Shown piece by piece: positions 6,841 through 14,296 of a DNA stretch of 14,959 nucleotides. Position 1 is the first letter of the stretch, and each line of letters begins with the position of its first letter. Origin of the DNA: an uncultured Alistipes sp. (GTDB lineage Bacteria; Bacteroidota; Bacteroidia; Bacteroidales; Rikenellaceae); assembly GCA_959604655.1 (NCBI GenBank), contig CAUHCL010000045.1, forward strand, positions 1 to 14,959, written 5' to 3'. The notes beneath the pieces were generated by a model. It had not been told where the DNA came from, did no database searches, and saw nothing but the letters and a program-made list of their open reading frames with translations. Made by a program: the position numbers and the translations under genes.

Positions 6841-6924
6841 TACCCGGAGCCGGGGTCGAACCGGCACAGGGGTGAACCTACTGGTGTTTGAGACCAGCGC
6901 GTCTACCGATTCCGCCATCCGGGC
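6841..6924 (-). tRNA. tRNA-Leu(CAA)
   Basis: The 84-nt minus-strand sequence folds as a class II tRNA. The acceptor stem GCCCGGA pairs with TCCGGGT (first pair G-T wobble), and the discriminator base is A. The D arm includes GGCGGAATCGGTAGACGC. The anticodon arm is CTGGT-CTCAAAC-ACCAG with anticodon CAA. A long variable arm (TAGGTTCACCCCTGT) and a T arm GCCGG-TTCGACC-CCGGC follow. It reads UUG leucine codons. CCA is not encoded, as usual in Bacteroidetes. It has its own promoter and terminator. Confidence 0.96.
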
Positions 6925-6944
6925 TGCTACTCTCAAAGAGTGCA

Positions 6945-6975
6945 CAAAAGTAGGAATATTTTTTTGTTCTGCAAA
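6945..6975 (-). promoter_or_regulatory. tRNA-Leu promoter
   Basis: On the minus strand, TTTG (6972-6975), a 19-nt spacer and TACTTTTG (6945-6952) match the Bacteroidetes -33/-7 consensus closely. The -7 box ends 20 nt before the mature tRNA 5' end. This is the best promoter match in the window. Confidence 0.75.
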
Positions 6976-7029
6976 AAAACGCGGCAAAAAAACGGGCGGA
7001 ACCGCTTATTCGCAGGCACAAACGACATC

Positions 7030-7051
7030 GGGCGCCCCCGCAGAGGCGCCC
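7030..7051 (-). terminator. Hairpin after the GH2 gene
   Basis: GGGCGCC (7030-7036) pairs with GGCGCCC (7045-7051) around an 8-nt loop, starting about 10 nt after the GH2 stop codon. The following minus-strand sequence (GATGTCGTTTGTGCC) has only a short T run, so termination may be weak. It lies before the tRNA promoter. Confidence 0.45.
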
Positions 7052-7061
7052 ATCGCATCCG

Positions 7062-10000
7062 TCATTTAGGCAGAATGGTGAAGCCCCATTCGTAGTTGCC
7101 GTCGCTGCGCAGCGTGCACGACGCCTCGGGACGCGAACCCCAGCTGTCGTAGCCGCCCACGCCCGTCTGGCGATAGTCGAGGCACACCTCTATAAAGTCG
7201 TTGGCCGCCGTGTCGATATCGTTGATGTGCATCTGTCGGCGTCCGCCCTGCGTGTCGGTGTCGCCCTCGAAGAAACGGCGCCACTGCCAGTCGCGCTTGG
7301 TGGCGGTGGCGGGATCGTATTCCTCGACGGCATTGGGCAGGATGTTGAACTCCATCTTGCCGTCGGCCACGAGTTCCAGATTCTTGAAGCGTATCCACTC
7401 GGTGTCGGTGTGGTGTCCCGTCTCCTGCGGACGCACGTAGGGATAGTTCTCGGCCGTGGCCGTGGTGGTGTAGAGTCCCTGCAATGTGCCGTTGTTGCGG
7501 TCCCAATAGTTTTCCTCGGGTCCGCGACCGTAGTAGCTGAAGCTCTCCATACCGCGCGGCAGACGGAAACGCACTCCCAGTCGGGGCAGCTCGGGCAGCT
7601 TGTCGCCCTTGCCTCCCTCAAAGCCGCTCTTCACGGTGAGGTGACCCGCCGAATTGAGGATGTAGTCCACATCGAGCGTCGCGCCGTAAGGCAGGGTGTA
7701 TACCACCTTCACGGTCGTGCCGTTCGCACCGTCCGACACCGTCGCGCGGGCCTTGAAATCGTTGCTTGCCGTGCGCCATGCCTCGCAGCGCGCGGGGGCG
7801 CCGTTGCCGAAGTCGTTGTCGGTGGGCGCGCGCCAGAAGTTGGGGCGCAGACCGAAGCCGTCGGCGAGGATCTCGCGGTTGGCGTATTTGTAAGAGGTTA
7901 CTATGCCTTTGCGCTTGTCGAATACCAGCGACGCCTTGCCGCCCGTGACCGTTATCGCATCGTCGCTCTCGACCACCTTCATGGCCTTGCTCGGAGCCGA
8001 AGCGTAGTCGAAGCGGGCAGCCTTGCTCACCTCGAACGCGTCGTGCGCCACGACGAAGTCGGCGGGGACGAGACGGTCCTCGCGGGTGGTTACGGCCTCT
8101 AATTTCAGCACGTACGACTTGTCCGCGCGCATCTTGCGGCCGATGGCTGGCACTGCGATCGCTGCCGATGACTGCGGCGCTACGTCGACGGTCAGATAGC
8201 CCGACTGCACGGGCACGCCGTCGGCCATGTAGGTGTAACGTATCTTGTAGTCGCCGAGGTCCTTGAAATAGAATCGGTTCACGACCTTGTATTCGTTCTC
8301 GGCCGCACCGCGCTCGAACGCTATGTCGCTATAAGCGTATTTCACCTCGGCCATGGCGGGATGGGGCGTGCGGTCGGGATTGATGATGCCGTTGCATAGG
8401 AAATTGGCGTCGCTCGGGGGATTCACTCCGTAATCGCCTCCGTAGGTCCAGTATTTCACGCCCTTCTCATCCTTCTCGGCGAAGCCCTGGTCGATCCAGT
8501 CCCATATGAATCCGCCCTGAAGGTTGGGATATTTGTAGATGCTCTGCCATTGCAGCCACAGCGATCCCGTGGAGTTACCCATAGCGTGGGCATACTCCGA
8601 CGGCACGATGGGACGGTCGGCGCCGCGGCGTCCGATGCTCTCGAACCAGCTCGCGCCCGGGTACTGCGGCACATACATGTCGCTGTTCCACTCCCACTGC
8701 GCGCGTTCGTAGCAGATGGGGCGGTTCATGCGGCCCGCGCCGTGCTCCCTGTCGGCTATGAGTTCGTATCCCAGATAGAAGTTGTAACCGTTGCCCGCCT
8801 CGTTGCCGAGCGACCATATGGTGACGCAGGGATAGTTCTTGTAGATCTCGTACATGTTGTTTATGCGGTCGAGATGGGGCGCCTTCCATGCGGGATTGTT
8901 GGCCAGCGAACCGCCCTTGTTGAGGCTGTATCCCATTCCGTGCGACTCGATGTTGGCCTCGCAGTAGACATATATGCCTATCTCGTCGCACAACTCGTAG
9001 AATCGGCGGGGCTGCGGGTAGTGGCTGGTGCGCACGGCGTTGATGTTGTTGCGGCGCATGGTCTCCAGGTCGCGGCGCAGATCTTCCTCCGAAAGGTAGT
9101 GGCCCGTGAACTCGTTGTGCTCGTGGACGTTCACGCCCTTGAACTTGACGGGTCGGCCGTTGACCAGAAATACGTCGTAGGGGCGTCCCGATTCGCCCTT
9201 CTCGGCGATCTGCGTGATCTCGAAACGGCGGAATCCCACGTTGAACGGAATGTATTCGGTCTCGCCGCCGCTGCGCACGAACATCATGAGGCTGTAAAGA
9301 TCGGGCCGCTCGGCCGACCACTTCTTCACGTCGGGCACCGTCCCCTCGAACGCGGCCGACTCGCCGCCGCGCACCGCGCGCGAGCCCGACAGAACCGTCT
9401 TGCCCGCAGCGTCCCTGAGCTCGTAGCCCACCTCGCATTCGCCGTCGCCCGAGGTCATGATCTTCAGGGCGAACAGACCGTCGCGATAGCGGTCGTCGAG
9501 GGTCGACACCACGTCGAAATCGCGGATGGTGGTCTTGGCCTGCGCGCTCAGATAGACGTCGCGCTCGATGCCGCTTATGCGCCAGAAATCCTGACATTCG
9601 AGATACGATCCCGTGCTCCAGCGGAATATCTTGAGCGCAAGGCTGTTCTCGCCCTGCTTCACGTAGTCGGTAATGCGGAAGCTCGCCAGATCCTTCGAAT
9701 CCTCGCTATATCCCACCTCGCGGCCGTTCACATAGACGTAGACGCCCGATTTGGCACCCGCCAGATTGAGGAACACATCCTTGTCGGCCCACTCGGGACC
9801 GATGGTGAACTCGCGGCGGTAGACGCCGACGGGATTGGCCTCGGGGAGTGCGGGCGGCTGGGGATTGTGCGTTTGGAACTCGTAGGGGTGGTTGACGTAT
9901 ATGGCGGTTCCGTGGCCCTGAAGCTCCCAGTTGCCCGGGACCTTTATGTCGTCCCACGACCCTGTGTCGGTCGCGGGATCGGTCACCGATGCGGGCACGT

Positions 10001-10232
10001 CGCCGTAGGCGTCGTAATATTTGAATTTCCACGTGCCGTTCAGAAGGCGGTAGTTGTCCGAAGCCGCGAAATCGCGTTCGGCGGCTTTCTCGGCCGACGT
10101 GAAGGTCACGAACTCGGTCCGCGGGTTTTCGCGCCCCACGGCCACCGTGGCCACGTCCTGCCAATATGGAGTTTGGCAAACTCCGCCGAGGCTCGCGGCG
10201 AGTGCGGCGGCGAGCAGTGTCAGTCTTTTCAT
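7062..10232 (-). CDS. GH2 beta-galactosidase, LacZ-like, exported
   Basis: The 1056-residue product is a long LacZ-type GH2 enzyme hydrolysing terminal beta-galactosides by retention. A signal peptide (MKRLTLLAAALAASLGG) indicates export; GGVC is a poor lipobox, so soluble periplasmic location is more likely. Domain order is: sugar-binding jelly roll, Ig-like domain, TIM barrel with FKGVNVHEHNEF and RTSHYPQPRRFYELCD, a second Ig-like domain, and the C-terminal beta-gal small domain (YYGRGPEENYWDRN, RPQETGHHTDTEW). Acid/base Glu478 is in SLGNEAGNG and nucleophile Glu546 in PSEYAHAMGN. A TTG start 12 codons upstream is possible, but the ATG at 10232 begins the signal peptide and leaves room for a promoter. 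It lies 61 nt behind GH76, probably in one unit. True substrate could be another beta-linked sugar. Confidence 0.95.
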   Translation of the reverse strand: MKRLTLLAAALAASLGGVCQTPYWQDVATVAVGRENPRTEFVTFTSAEKAAERDFAASDNYRLLNGTWKFKYYDAYGDVPASVTDPATDTGSWDDIKVPGNWELQGHGTAIYVNHPYEFQTHNPQPPALPEANPVGVYRREFTIGPEWADKDVFLNLAGAKSGVYVYVNGREVGYSEDSKDLASFRITDYVKQGENSLALKIFRWSTGSYLECQDFWRISGIERDVYLSAQAKTTIRDFDVVSTLDDRYRDGLFALKIMTSGDGECEVGYELRDAAGKTVLSGSRAVRGGESAAFEGTVPDVKKWSAERPDLYSLMMFVRSGGETEYIPFNVGFRRFEITQIAEKGESGRPYDVFLVNGRPVKFKGVNVHEHNEFTGHYLSEEDLRRDLETMRRNNINAVRTSHYPQPRRFYELCDEIGIYVYCEANIESHGMGYSLNKGGSLANNPAWKAPHLDRINNMYEIYKNYPCVTIWSLGNEAGNGYNFYLGYELIADREHGAGRMNRPICYERAQWEWNSDMYVPQYPGASWFESIGRRGADRPIVPSEYAHAMGNSTGSLWLQWQSIYKYPNLQGGFIWDWIDQGFAEKDEKGVKYWTYGGDYGVNPPSDANFLCNGIINPDRTPHPAMAEVKYAYSDIAFERGAAENEYKVVNRFYFKDLGDYKIRYTYMADGVPVQSGYLTVDVAPQSSAAIAVPAIGRKMRADKSYVLKLEAVTTREDRLVPADFVVAHDAFEVSKAARFDYASAPSKAMKVVESDDAITVTGGKASLVFDKRKGIVTSYKYANREILADGFGLRPNFWRAPTDNDFGNGAPARCEAWRTASNDFKARATVSDGANGTTVKVVYTLPYGATLDVDYILNSAGHLTVKSGFEGGKGDKLPELPRLGVRFRLPRGMESFSYYGRGPEENYWDRNNGTLQGLYTTTATAENYPYVRPQETGHHTDTEWIRFKNLELVADGKMEFNILPNAVEEYDPATATKRDWQWRRFFEGDTDTQGGRRQMHINDIDTAANDFIEVCLDYRQTGVGGYDSWGSRPEASCTLRSDGNYEWGFTILPK

Positions 10233-10265
10233 AAGGTCAAAGTTTATTCGGTTTTCGTCTTTCGA

Positions 10266-10273
10266 CAAATATA
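10266..10273 (-). promoter_or_regulatory. -7 box between GH76 and GH2
   Basis: TATATTTG on the minus strand is an exact TAnnTTTG match, ending 33 nt before the GH2 ATG. The nearest TTG (10288-10290) is only 14 nt upstream, shorter than usual. GH2 may therefore have its own promoter as well as read-through from GH76. Confidence 0.45.
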
Positions 10274-10293
10274 ATCAATATTCCTGTCAATTG

Positions 10294-11520
10294 CTATTTT
10301 TCGGGCGGAAATGCGAGCATCAGCGCGGGGATGCCCGAGGCCGAATAGGAATCGACCGTCTCGTCGGCCGACGGCCGCCGCCAATATTCGCCGCAGCAGA
10401 TGCCGCGCACGGTGTCGCGGTTGGCCCATCCCGCGGCGATGTTCCTGCGGATGAAAGGCAGATACTGCCGCTGCCCGCAGTCGTAGACGAGCATGGCCAT
10501 GTATTGGGCGAAGATGGCCGTGTATATCCCCTGCTCGATGCCGTCCTCGAACGGCAGCAGCCCGTGCTCGGCCGACATGGTCCCCACGGTATGGTCGGCG
10601 GCCTTCACGGCGTTGTCGAGATAGCGGCGCTCGCCCGTGGCACGGTAGAGCAGCACCGAAGCGCCGATGAACGTGGCCTGATTGTACACATGCGTTTTCC
10701 ACGCAGGCTCGCCGTCGCCGTGACGGCTGTCGGCTATGCGTCCCGTGGCGGGATCGAACAGATTCCGTTCGCCCCACTCGTATATCTCGCGACCCTTTTT
10801 CAGATACTCGTCGCGCGCAGGATACTCCCCTCCCGCCTTGCGGTCGGCGGGAACGTTCTCGTAAAGAAGCAGGGCCGCCACCACGGTCGGGAAATTTATG
10901 CAGGCCATCTTGCCGTCGCCCGAGCGGTTGGGCTCGGGATTTCGGATGGGATACCAGCGCCAGAACATGCCGCCGCGCTCGCTGTCGTACGATCCTGTGT
11001 CGCCCACCTTCGCCGAGCCGTACCACACGCGACGGAAACTCTCCTCCGAAAGGCGCAGATACTCTTCGTCGCCGAAAAGGCCGTAGGCCCGTGCGAGCGA
11101 TATGGTCCACCACATTATGTCGTCGTAGATGAACCAGCCCGTGTTCTCGTTGTTGTCGTCGAAATCGAATCCCGCATAGTGGGCCTTCTCGCCCTCGAAT
11201 ATGCGTCGCACCGACTCCGCGTAATGTCGCGCGCGACGTTTCTGTCCGCGCTGCTCGGCCGCCTTGCAGGCGTCCATGGCCATATTCCAGAATATCGGCT
11301 GGCACCATATGGCCGCGGCGCCGTTGAAACGGTCGGTCGCGCGGGCAAACGACGTGTCGGTCTTGTAGATCTGTTTGTCGGGATCGAGGAACGCGGCGTC
11401 GAAAGCCTCGTACGCCTTCCATACGTCGCGCATGGAGCAGGGGCGCGGTTCTTCACGCTGTCCGTAAGCTGCGGCCGATGCAAACAGCATGGCCGCCAAG
11501 AGTGCATTCAAGATTTTCAT
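10294..11520 (-). CDS. GH76 endo-alpha-1,6-mannanase-like glycosidase
   Basis: The 408-residue product has a signal peptide (MKILNALLAAMLFASAAAYG) and otherwise one (alpha/alpha)6-barrel domain of glycoside hydrolase family 76. The diagnostic pair is Asp133-Asp134 in FIYDDIMWW, where GH76 enzymes keep their nucleophile and acid/base. Other barrel segments are FNGAAAIWCQPIFWNMA, RGGMFWRWYP, HVYNQATFIGASVLLYRAT and GICCGEYWRR. Characterised members cut internal alpha-1,6-mannose backbones, such as yeast mannan. The ATG at 11520 is preferred over a start 11 codons upstream, because the signal peptide begins there and a -7 box lies between them. GH2 follows 61 nt downstream. No SusC/SusD partner is present, so the substrate is open. 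Confidence 0.9.
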   Translation of the reverse strand: MKILNALLAAMLFASAAAYGQREEPRPCSMRDVWKAYEAFDAAFLDPDKQIYKTDTSFARATDRFNGAAAIWCQPIFWNMAMDACKAAEQRGQKRRARHYAESVRRIFEGEKAHYAGFDFDDNNENTGWFIYDDIMWWTISLARAYGLFGDEEYLRLSEESFRRVWYGSAKVGDTGSYDSERGGMFWRWYPIRNPEPNRSGDGKMACINFPTVVAALLLYENVPADRKAGGEYPARDEYLKKGREIYEWGERNLFDPATGRIADSRHGDGEPAWKTHVYNQATFIGASVLLYRATGERRYLDNAVKAADHTVGTMSAEHGLLPFEDGIEQGIYTAIFAQYMAMLVYDCGQRQYLPFIRRNIAAGWANRDTVRGICCGEYWRRPSADETVDSYSASGIPALMLAFPPEK

Positions 11521-11539
11521 AGCGGTTTTATTGGCAGTG

Positions 11540-11547
11540 CAAAGATA
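11540..11547 (-). promoter_or_regulatory. -7 box upstream of GH76
   Basis: TATCTTTG on the minus strand is an exact TAnnTTTG match, ending 19 nt before the GH76 ATG at 11520. No convincing TTTG -33 element is seen at 19-21 nt spacing. It predicts a very short leader and rules against the upstream alternative start, which would overlap it. Confidence 0.55.
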
Positions 11548-11676
11548 ACACAAAGGCGTTAACTACGCGATTTCCGCTCCCCATTCGGGCCGATATCCGC
11601 CCGTTTCATGGGTAAATATGCGTAATTAACGGCAGAAATGTAATATTCTGTTGATTTTATTTTTTATTTCGAAATA

Positions 11677-11905
11677 TATTTTTGATATTTGCAAAGTGAT
11701 CGGAAGATAAAAAATCGAGATCATCAAAAGATAATTTAACCACTATAACAGAAAATAGACTTTCGGCCCGTCTTGTTTCCGCCTTGCATAAAAATTCTTG
11801 TGCGAGATTCTGACATAAGCGATAACCGACATCAGCATCGACATTTCCCAATCAAATCCCTCAATATTTTTTCAAGGCCGAGCACATCTTTAGCGGCCTT
11901 TTTTT
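11677..11905 (+). ncRNA. Candidate small RNA on plus strand (speculative)
   Basis: A plus-strand -7-like box TATTTTTG (11677-11684) is followed by about 190 nt with no protein-like frame, then a rho-independent terminator (stem 11874-11880 with 11894-11900, T7 tail). An internal hairpin near 11793-11816 (CTTGCA with TGCGAG) is possible. No annotated plus-strand gene precedes this terminator in the window, so something short probably ends there. It matches no RNA family I recognise. Confidence 0.25.
11874..11905 (+). terminator. Orphan rho-independent terminator
   Basis: AAGGCCG (11874-11880) pairs with CGGCCTT (11894-11900) around a 13-nt loop, running into seven T (11899-11905). It points along the plus strand, where no coding gene lies upstream for over 7 kb. 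Confidence 0.6.
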
Positions 11906-12068
11906 GTGCGGTTTGCATTGATAGGCCGCATGCCGAATTGCGAAATGGCGCGAATATTCCGATTAATACATCTTCGGCGGCTGTGGAGGGCCGTCGTTGC
12001 AGTCCGCCGCATTGGGGCGGCGGCGAACTGCGCGGTTCAAGGAACCGCAGACGTGGTAACGGGAACGT
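11906..12068. repeat. Hairpin cluster adjoining repeat copy C
   Basis: Two strong hairpins lie here. In 11999-12031, GCAGT and CCGCCGC pair with GCGGCGG and ACTGC around a 6-nt loop, with a 3-nt bulge. In 12032-12048, GCGGTTC pairs with GAACCGC around AAG. The first resembles an enlarged version of hairpin 1 of the dispersed repeat, because it keeps TTGCAGT at one end and AACTGCGCGG at the other. The 12-mer CTTCGGCGGCTG at 11972 repeats the first bases of the window. Confidence 0.55.
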
Positions 12069-12169
12069 TTTCGGGTCGCGGCCTGCGGAGACCGCATGCA
12101 GGCGAAGCGGGCAATTGCGGGCCTCCGCGGGGCAGAGGCTGCGGCCCGCGCAGTTCTGCGAACTGCAAT
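12069..12169 (+). repeat. Structured intergenic repeat, full copy C
   Basis: This 101-nt element matches the reverse complement of 320-420 at about 81% without gaps. On the copy-B strand its stems read GCAGTTC/GAACTGC (loop GCA), GCCTC/GAGGC (9-nt loop) and GCGGTCT/AGGCCGC (loop CCGC). The differences in stems 1 and 3 keep pairing, while the 35-nt segment between stems 2 and 3 has diverged strongly. It starts 22 nt after the btuB stop, so it could also form the 3' end of that transcript. Confidence 0.75.
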
Positions 12170-12191
12170 CTTCGGAGGCGTCGACATCCGT

Positions 12192-14285
12192 TTACGGCTT
12201 TGCGGCATGGCGCATTTTCCCCCACTTCGGCCGTATGCCTATGAAAAATTCGGCGTTCATGCGCGGCATGGGCCGCCCGAGCACCGACAGATACTCTTCG
12301 TTGAAAAGGTTGTTGACCGTGGCCTTCAGCGTCAGATCCGCCCACCCGAACGCTATTTCCCGCTCCAACGACACATTGCTCATATAGTACGGCGCAAGAT
12401 AGCCCGTAAGCGTCGCGTCGTTGCTCGACATGGTGTAACGCCTGCTGTAATAGCACCACATGTACAGCAGACTCCAACGGCCCCATGCGAGACGGCCCGT
12501 CACGGTGGCCGAGTACTCGGGTTCGTACGGCAGCTGCTTTCCGACCGAGAGGTCGGCATCGCTCACGGGATCGCCCTCGTTGATCGACGGCGCCCAAAGA
12601 AACGTGCCGTTCAGGCCGAGACGCCATCGCGGCGCGAGCGTGACACCGAGATCGGCCTCCAGCTCCACGCCGTAGGCGTGCACCTCCTTTATGTTGACGG
12701 GCGACATGAATCCCTTCGCCGTGGCGAGCCACAGTATCCAGTCGTCGATGTACTGTTCGTACCACGACGCCGACCCCGACAGCGTATACGCTCCCTCGCG
12801 CCCCACGGCGAACGACAGTCCCGCCTCGTAACTCAATCCGCTCTCGCTCCGCAGGTCGGGATTGCCGCCCGGGAGGAAGTAGAGGTCGTTGAGAGTCGGG
12901 AAACGGTAGTTCCTCGACACCGAGGCCTTGGCGAGCAGGTTGCCGCGCTTCGACAGAAGCCAGTCGGCGAAAAAGGCGGGGATGAGAGGCGTCCATTTCG
13001 TGCCGAACATCGATTCGCGCAGCACGAGCGACATCCCGAGCCGCTCCGTCGGCCGCCACTTGGCCGACAACGCGCCGTCGAGCTCTATGCGCCCCTTGTC
13101 GTAGCCCACGATCTTTCGGTCGCCGTCCTGCGATATTATGTTCTTGTCGGCACTCACCACGAAGTGCTGGTGCGCCGACAACTCGGCCGTGAAGAACCAC
13201 CTGTCGCCGAGCGAGTACTCGCCCTCCGTCTGCGCGTAGAGGGTGTTGACCCTGCTGCGCGAACGCGTCATGGGCTCCATCGTGCCGTTGCCCTTGTCGC
13301 GGCGGTAGTCGTACGCCATACGGGTACGCACATACCCCGCCCTCGCCGCGAGCTTCCAGTCCGACCGCAGATGATCCCACGACAGCACGCCGCGCAGGGT
13401 GTGCTCCCTCTGGCGGTTCTCGAAGTCGATCTCGTCGCCGTAATCGGTGGTGAGCAGAGGCAGTTCGCGGTCGGAGTCGACGTACCATGCGCTCACACCG
13501 AAGCGGTCGCCGCGCCCCGTGTTGCAATAGGCCTCCTGCAAGATGTGCAGGTCGCCGAACGCGCCGCTGCGGTTGCGCTCCACGGGATAGTATTGGCCGA
13601 TTATGTTCCTATCGTCGTCGTATATGTTCTCCTTCTTGTCGCGGTTGCGGTATTTGTAGTCGTTCTTCGAAGTCTGGTAGGCGATGCGGGTCGAGAGCTG
13701 CCAGCGGTCGTCGCCGTAGGTGAACCGCGCGAACTGGTCGAAGGTGCGGAACATGCCTATGCCCTGGATGTACTGCACCCCTGCGCCGCGGGTGTCGACG
13801 GGACGCGTGGCGAGCTTCACGAGTCCGCCCAGCCCGCCGCCCGCGGCGTTCACCGACGACGAACCGTGCAGCAGCGAGGCGTCGTCGATGAAATACGACG
13901 GTATCATCGAAAAGTCGGTCATGCCGAGCATGGGATTGTTTATGCGCATGCCGTTCCACGTGACCTGCGTGTGCGACGGACCCGTGCCGCGGAACGACAC
14001 GGTGGAGAGCGTCGCGCGGCCGTAGCTCTTCACGAAGGTCGACGAATTGAACGTCAGCACGTCGGCTATCGACAGCGCGATGTTCTCCTTCAGCACCGCC
14101 GAGTCGAGCCGCGTCTCATGCGTTCCGATCTCCTTCATCGGCCGCCGCCCCCATACGGTGACGTCGCGGATGGGAATCGTCTTCGACGGCTCGGCGGCAC
14201 GGTCCCGGGTCAGCTCGGGATCCTGGGCCGAAACGGCTGCGGGAAGCAGCAGTGCGAGCAAGGCGTATGCGGCAATTCTTTTCAT
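12192..14285 (-). CDS. btuB: BtuB-like TonB-dependent outer-membrane receptor
   Basis: The 697-residue product imports a ligand across the outer membrane using TonB energy, here probably cobalamin or another corrinoid. It has a signal peptide (MKRIAAYALLALLLPAAVSA). The plug domain spans about residues 35-160, with SIADVLTFNSSTFVKSYG, TVSFRGTGPSHTQVTWNG, INNPMLGMTDFSMIP and GGGLGGLVKLAT. The 22-strand barrel follows, with YRFPTLNDLYFLPGGNPDL typical of BtuB/FepA-type receptors. The SFRGTGPSHTQV segment and the adjacent propeller lipoprotein fit Bacteroides BtuB. It lacks the N-terminal carboxypeptidase-like domain of SusC. The ATG at 14285 starts the signal peptide; a TTG eight codons earlier would overlap the upstream gene. 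A few residues (MRHAAKP) extend past the final barrel strand. The substrate is inferred from context. Confidence 0.85.
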   Translation of the reverse strand: MKRIAAYALLALLLPAAVSAQDPELTRDRAAEPSKTIPIRDVTVWGRRPMKEIGTHETRLDSAVLKENIALSIADVLTFNSSTFVKSYGRATLSTVSFRGTGPSHTQVTWNGMRINNPMLGMTDFSMIPSYFIDDASLLHGSSSVNAAGGGLGGLVKLATRPVDTRGAGVQYIQGIGMFRTFDQFARFTYGDDRWQLSTRIAYQTSKNDYKYRNRDKKENIYDDDRNIIGQYYPVERNRSGAFGDLHILQEAYCNTGRGDRFGVSAWYVDSDRELPLLTTDYGDEIDFENRQREHTLRGVLSWDHLRSDWKLAARAGYVRTRMAYDYRRDKGNGTMEPMTRSRSRVNTLYAQTEGEYSLGDRWFFTAELSAHQHFVVSADKNIISQDGDRKIVGYDKGRIELDGALSAKWRPTERLGMSLVLRESMFGTKWTPLIPAFFADWLLSKRGNLLAKASVSRNYRFPTLNDLYFLPGGNPDLRSESGLSYEAGLSFAVGREGAYTLSGSASWYEQYIDDWILWLATAKGFMSPVNIKEVHAYGVELEADLGVTLAPRWRLGLNGTFLWAPSINEGDPVSDADLSVGKQLPYEPEYSATVTGRLAWGRWSLLYMWCYYSRRYTMSSNDATLTGYLAPYYMSNVSLEREIAFGWADLTLKATVNNLFNEEYLSVLGRPMPRMNAEFFIGIRPKWGKMRHAAKP

Positions 14286-14296
14286 CCGTTCAGCGG

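Noticed and set aside
6527..6875. Three overlapping short plus-strand frames between GH92 and tRNA-Leu
   Set aside because: No start context or known family; one runs through the terminator into the antisense of the tRNA. Cys-rich CNLCRHDCSRCPN in one frame looked zinc-finger-like but has no supporting context.
4108..6924. tRNA-Leu as an integration site for a GH92 island
   Set aside because: I looked for a duplicate of the tRNA 3' end near 4108-4215 and saw none, and there is no integrase, so an att-type insertion is not supported.
8550..10274. 574-codon plus-strand frame antisense to GH2
   Set aside because: Low-complexity Ala/Val/Arg/His product that mirrors the GH2 gene; no start context.
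4216..11520. A complete yeast-mannan utilisation locus
   Set aside because: GH76 and GH92 are present, but there is no SusC/SusD, no regulator, no GH99 or GH125, and a tRNA unit separates GH92 from the other two.
10054..11562. 502-codon plus-strand frame antisense to GH76 and the GH2 start
   Set aside because: Crosses two promoters and two gene ends and lacks any recognisable domain.
11657..12387. Small frames on both strands between GH76 and btuB
   Set aside because: They use TTG starts, cross a terminator or hairpins, and show no domain character.
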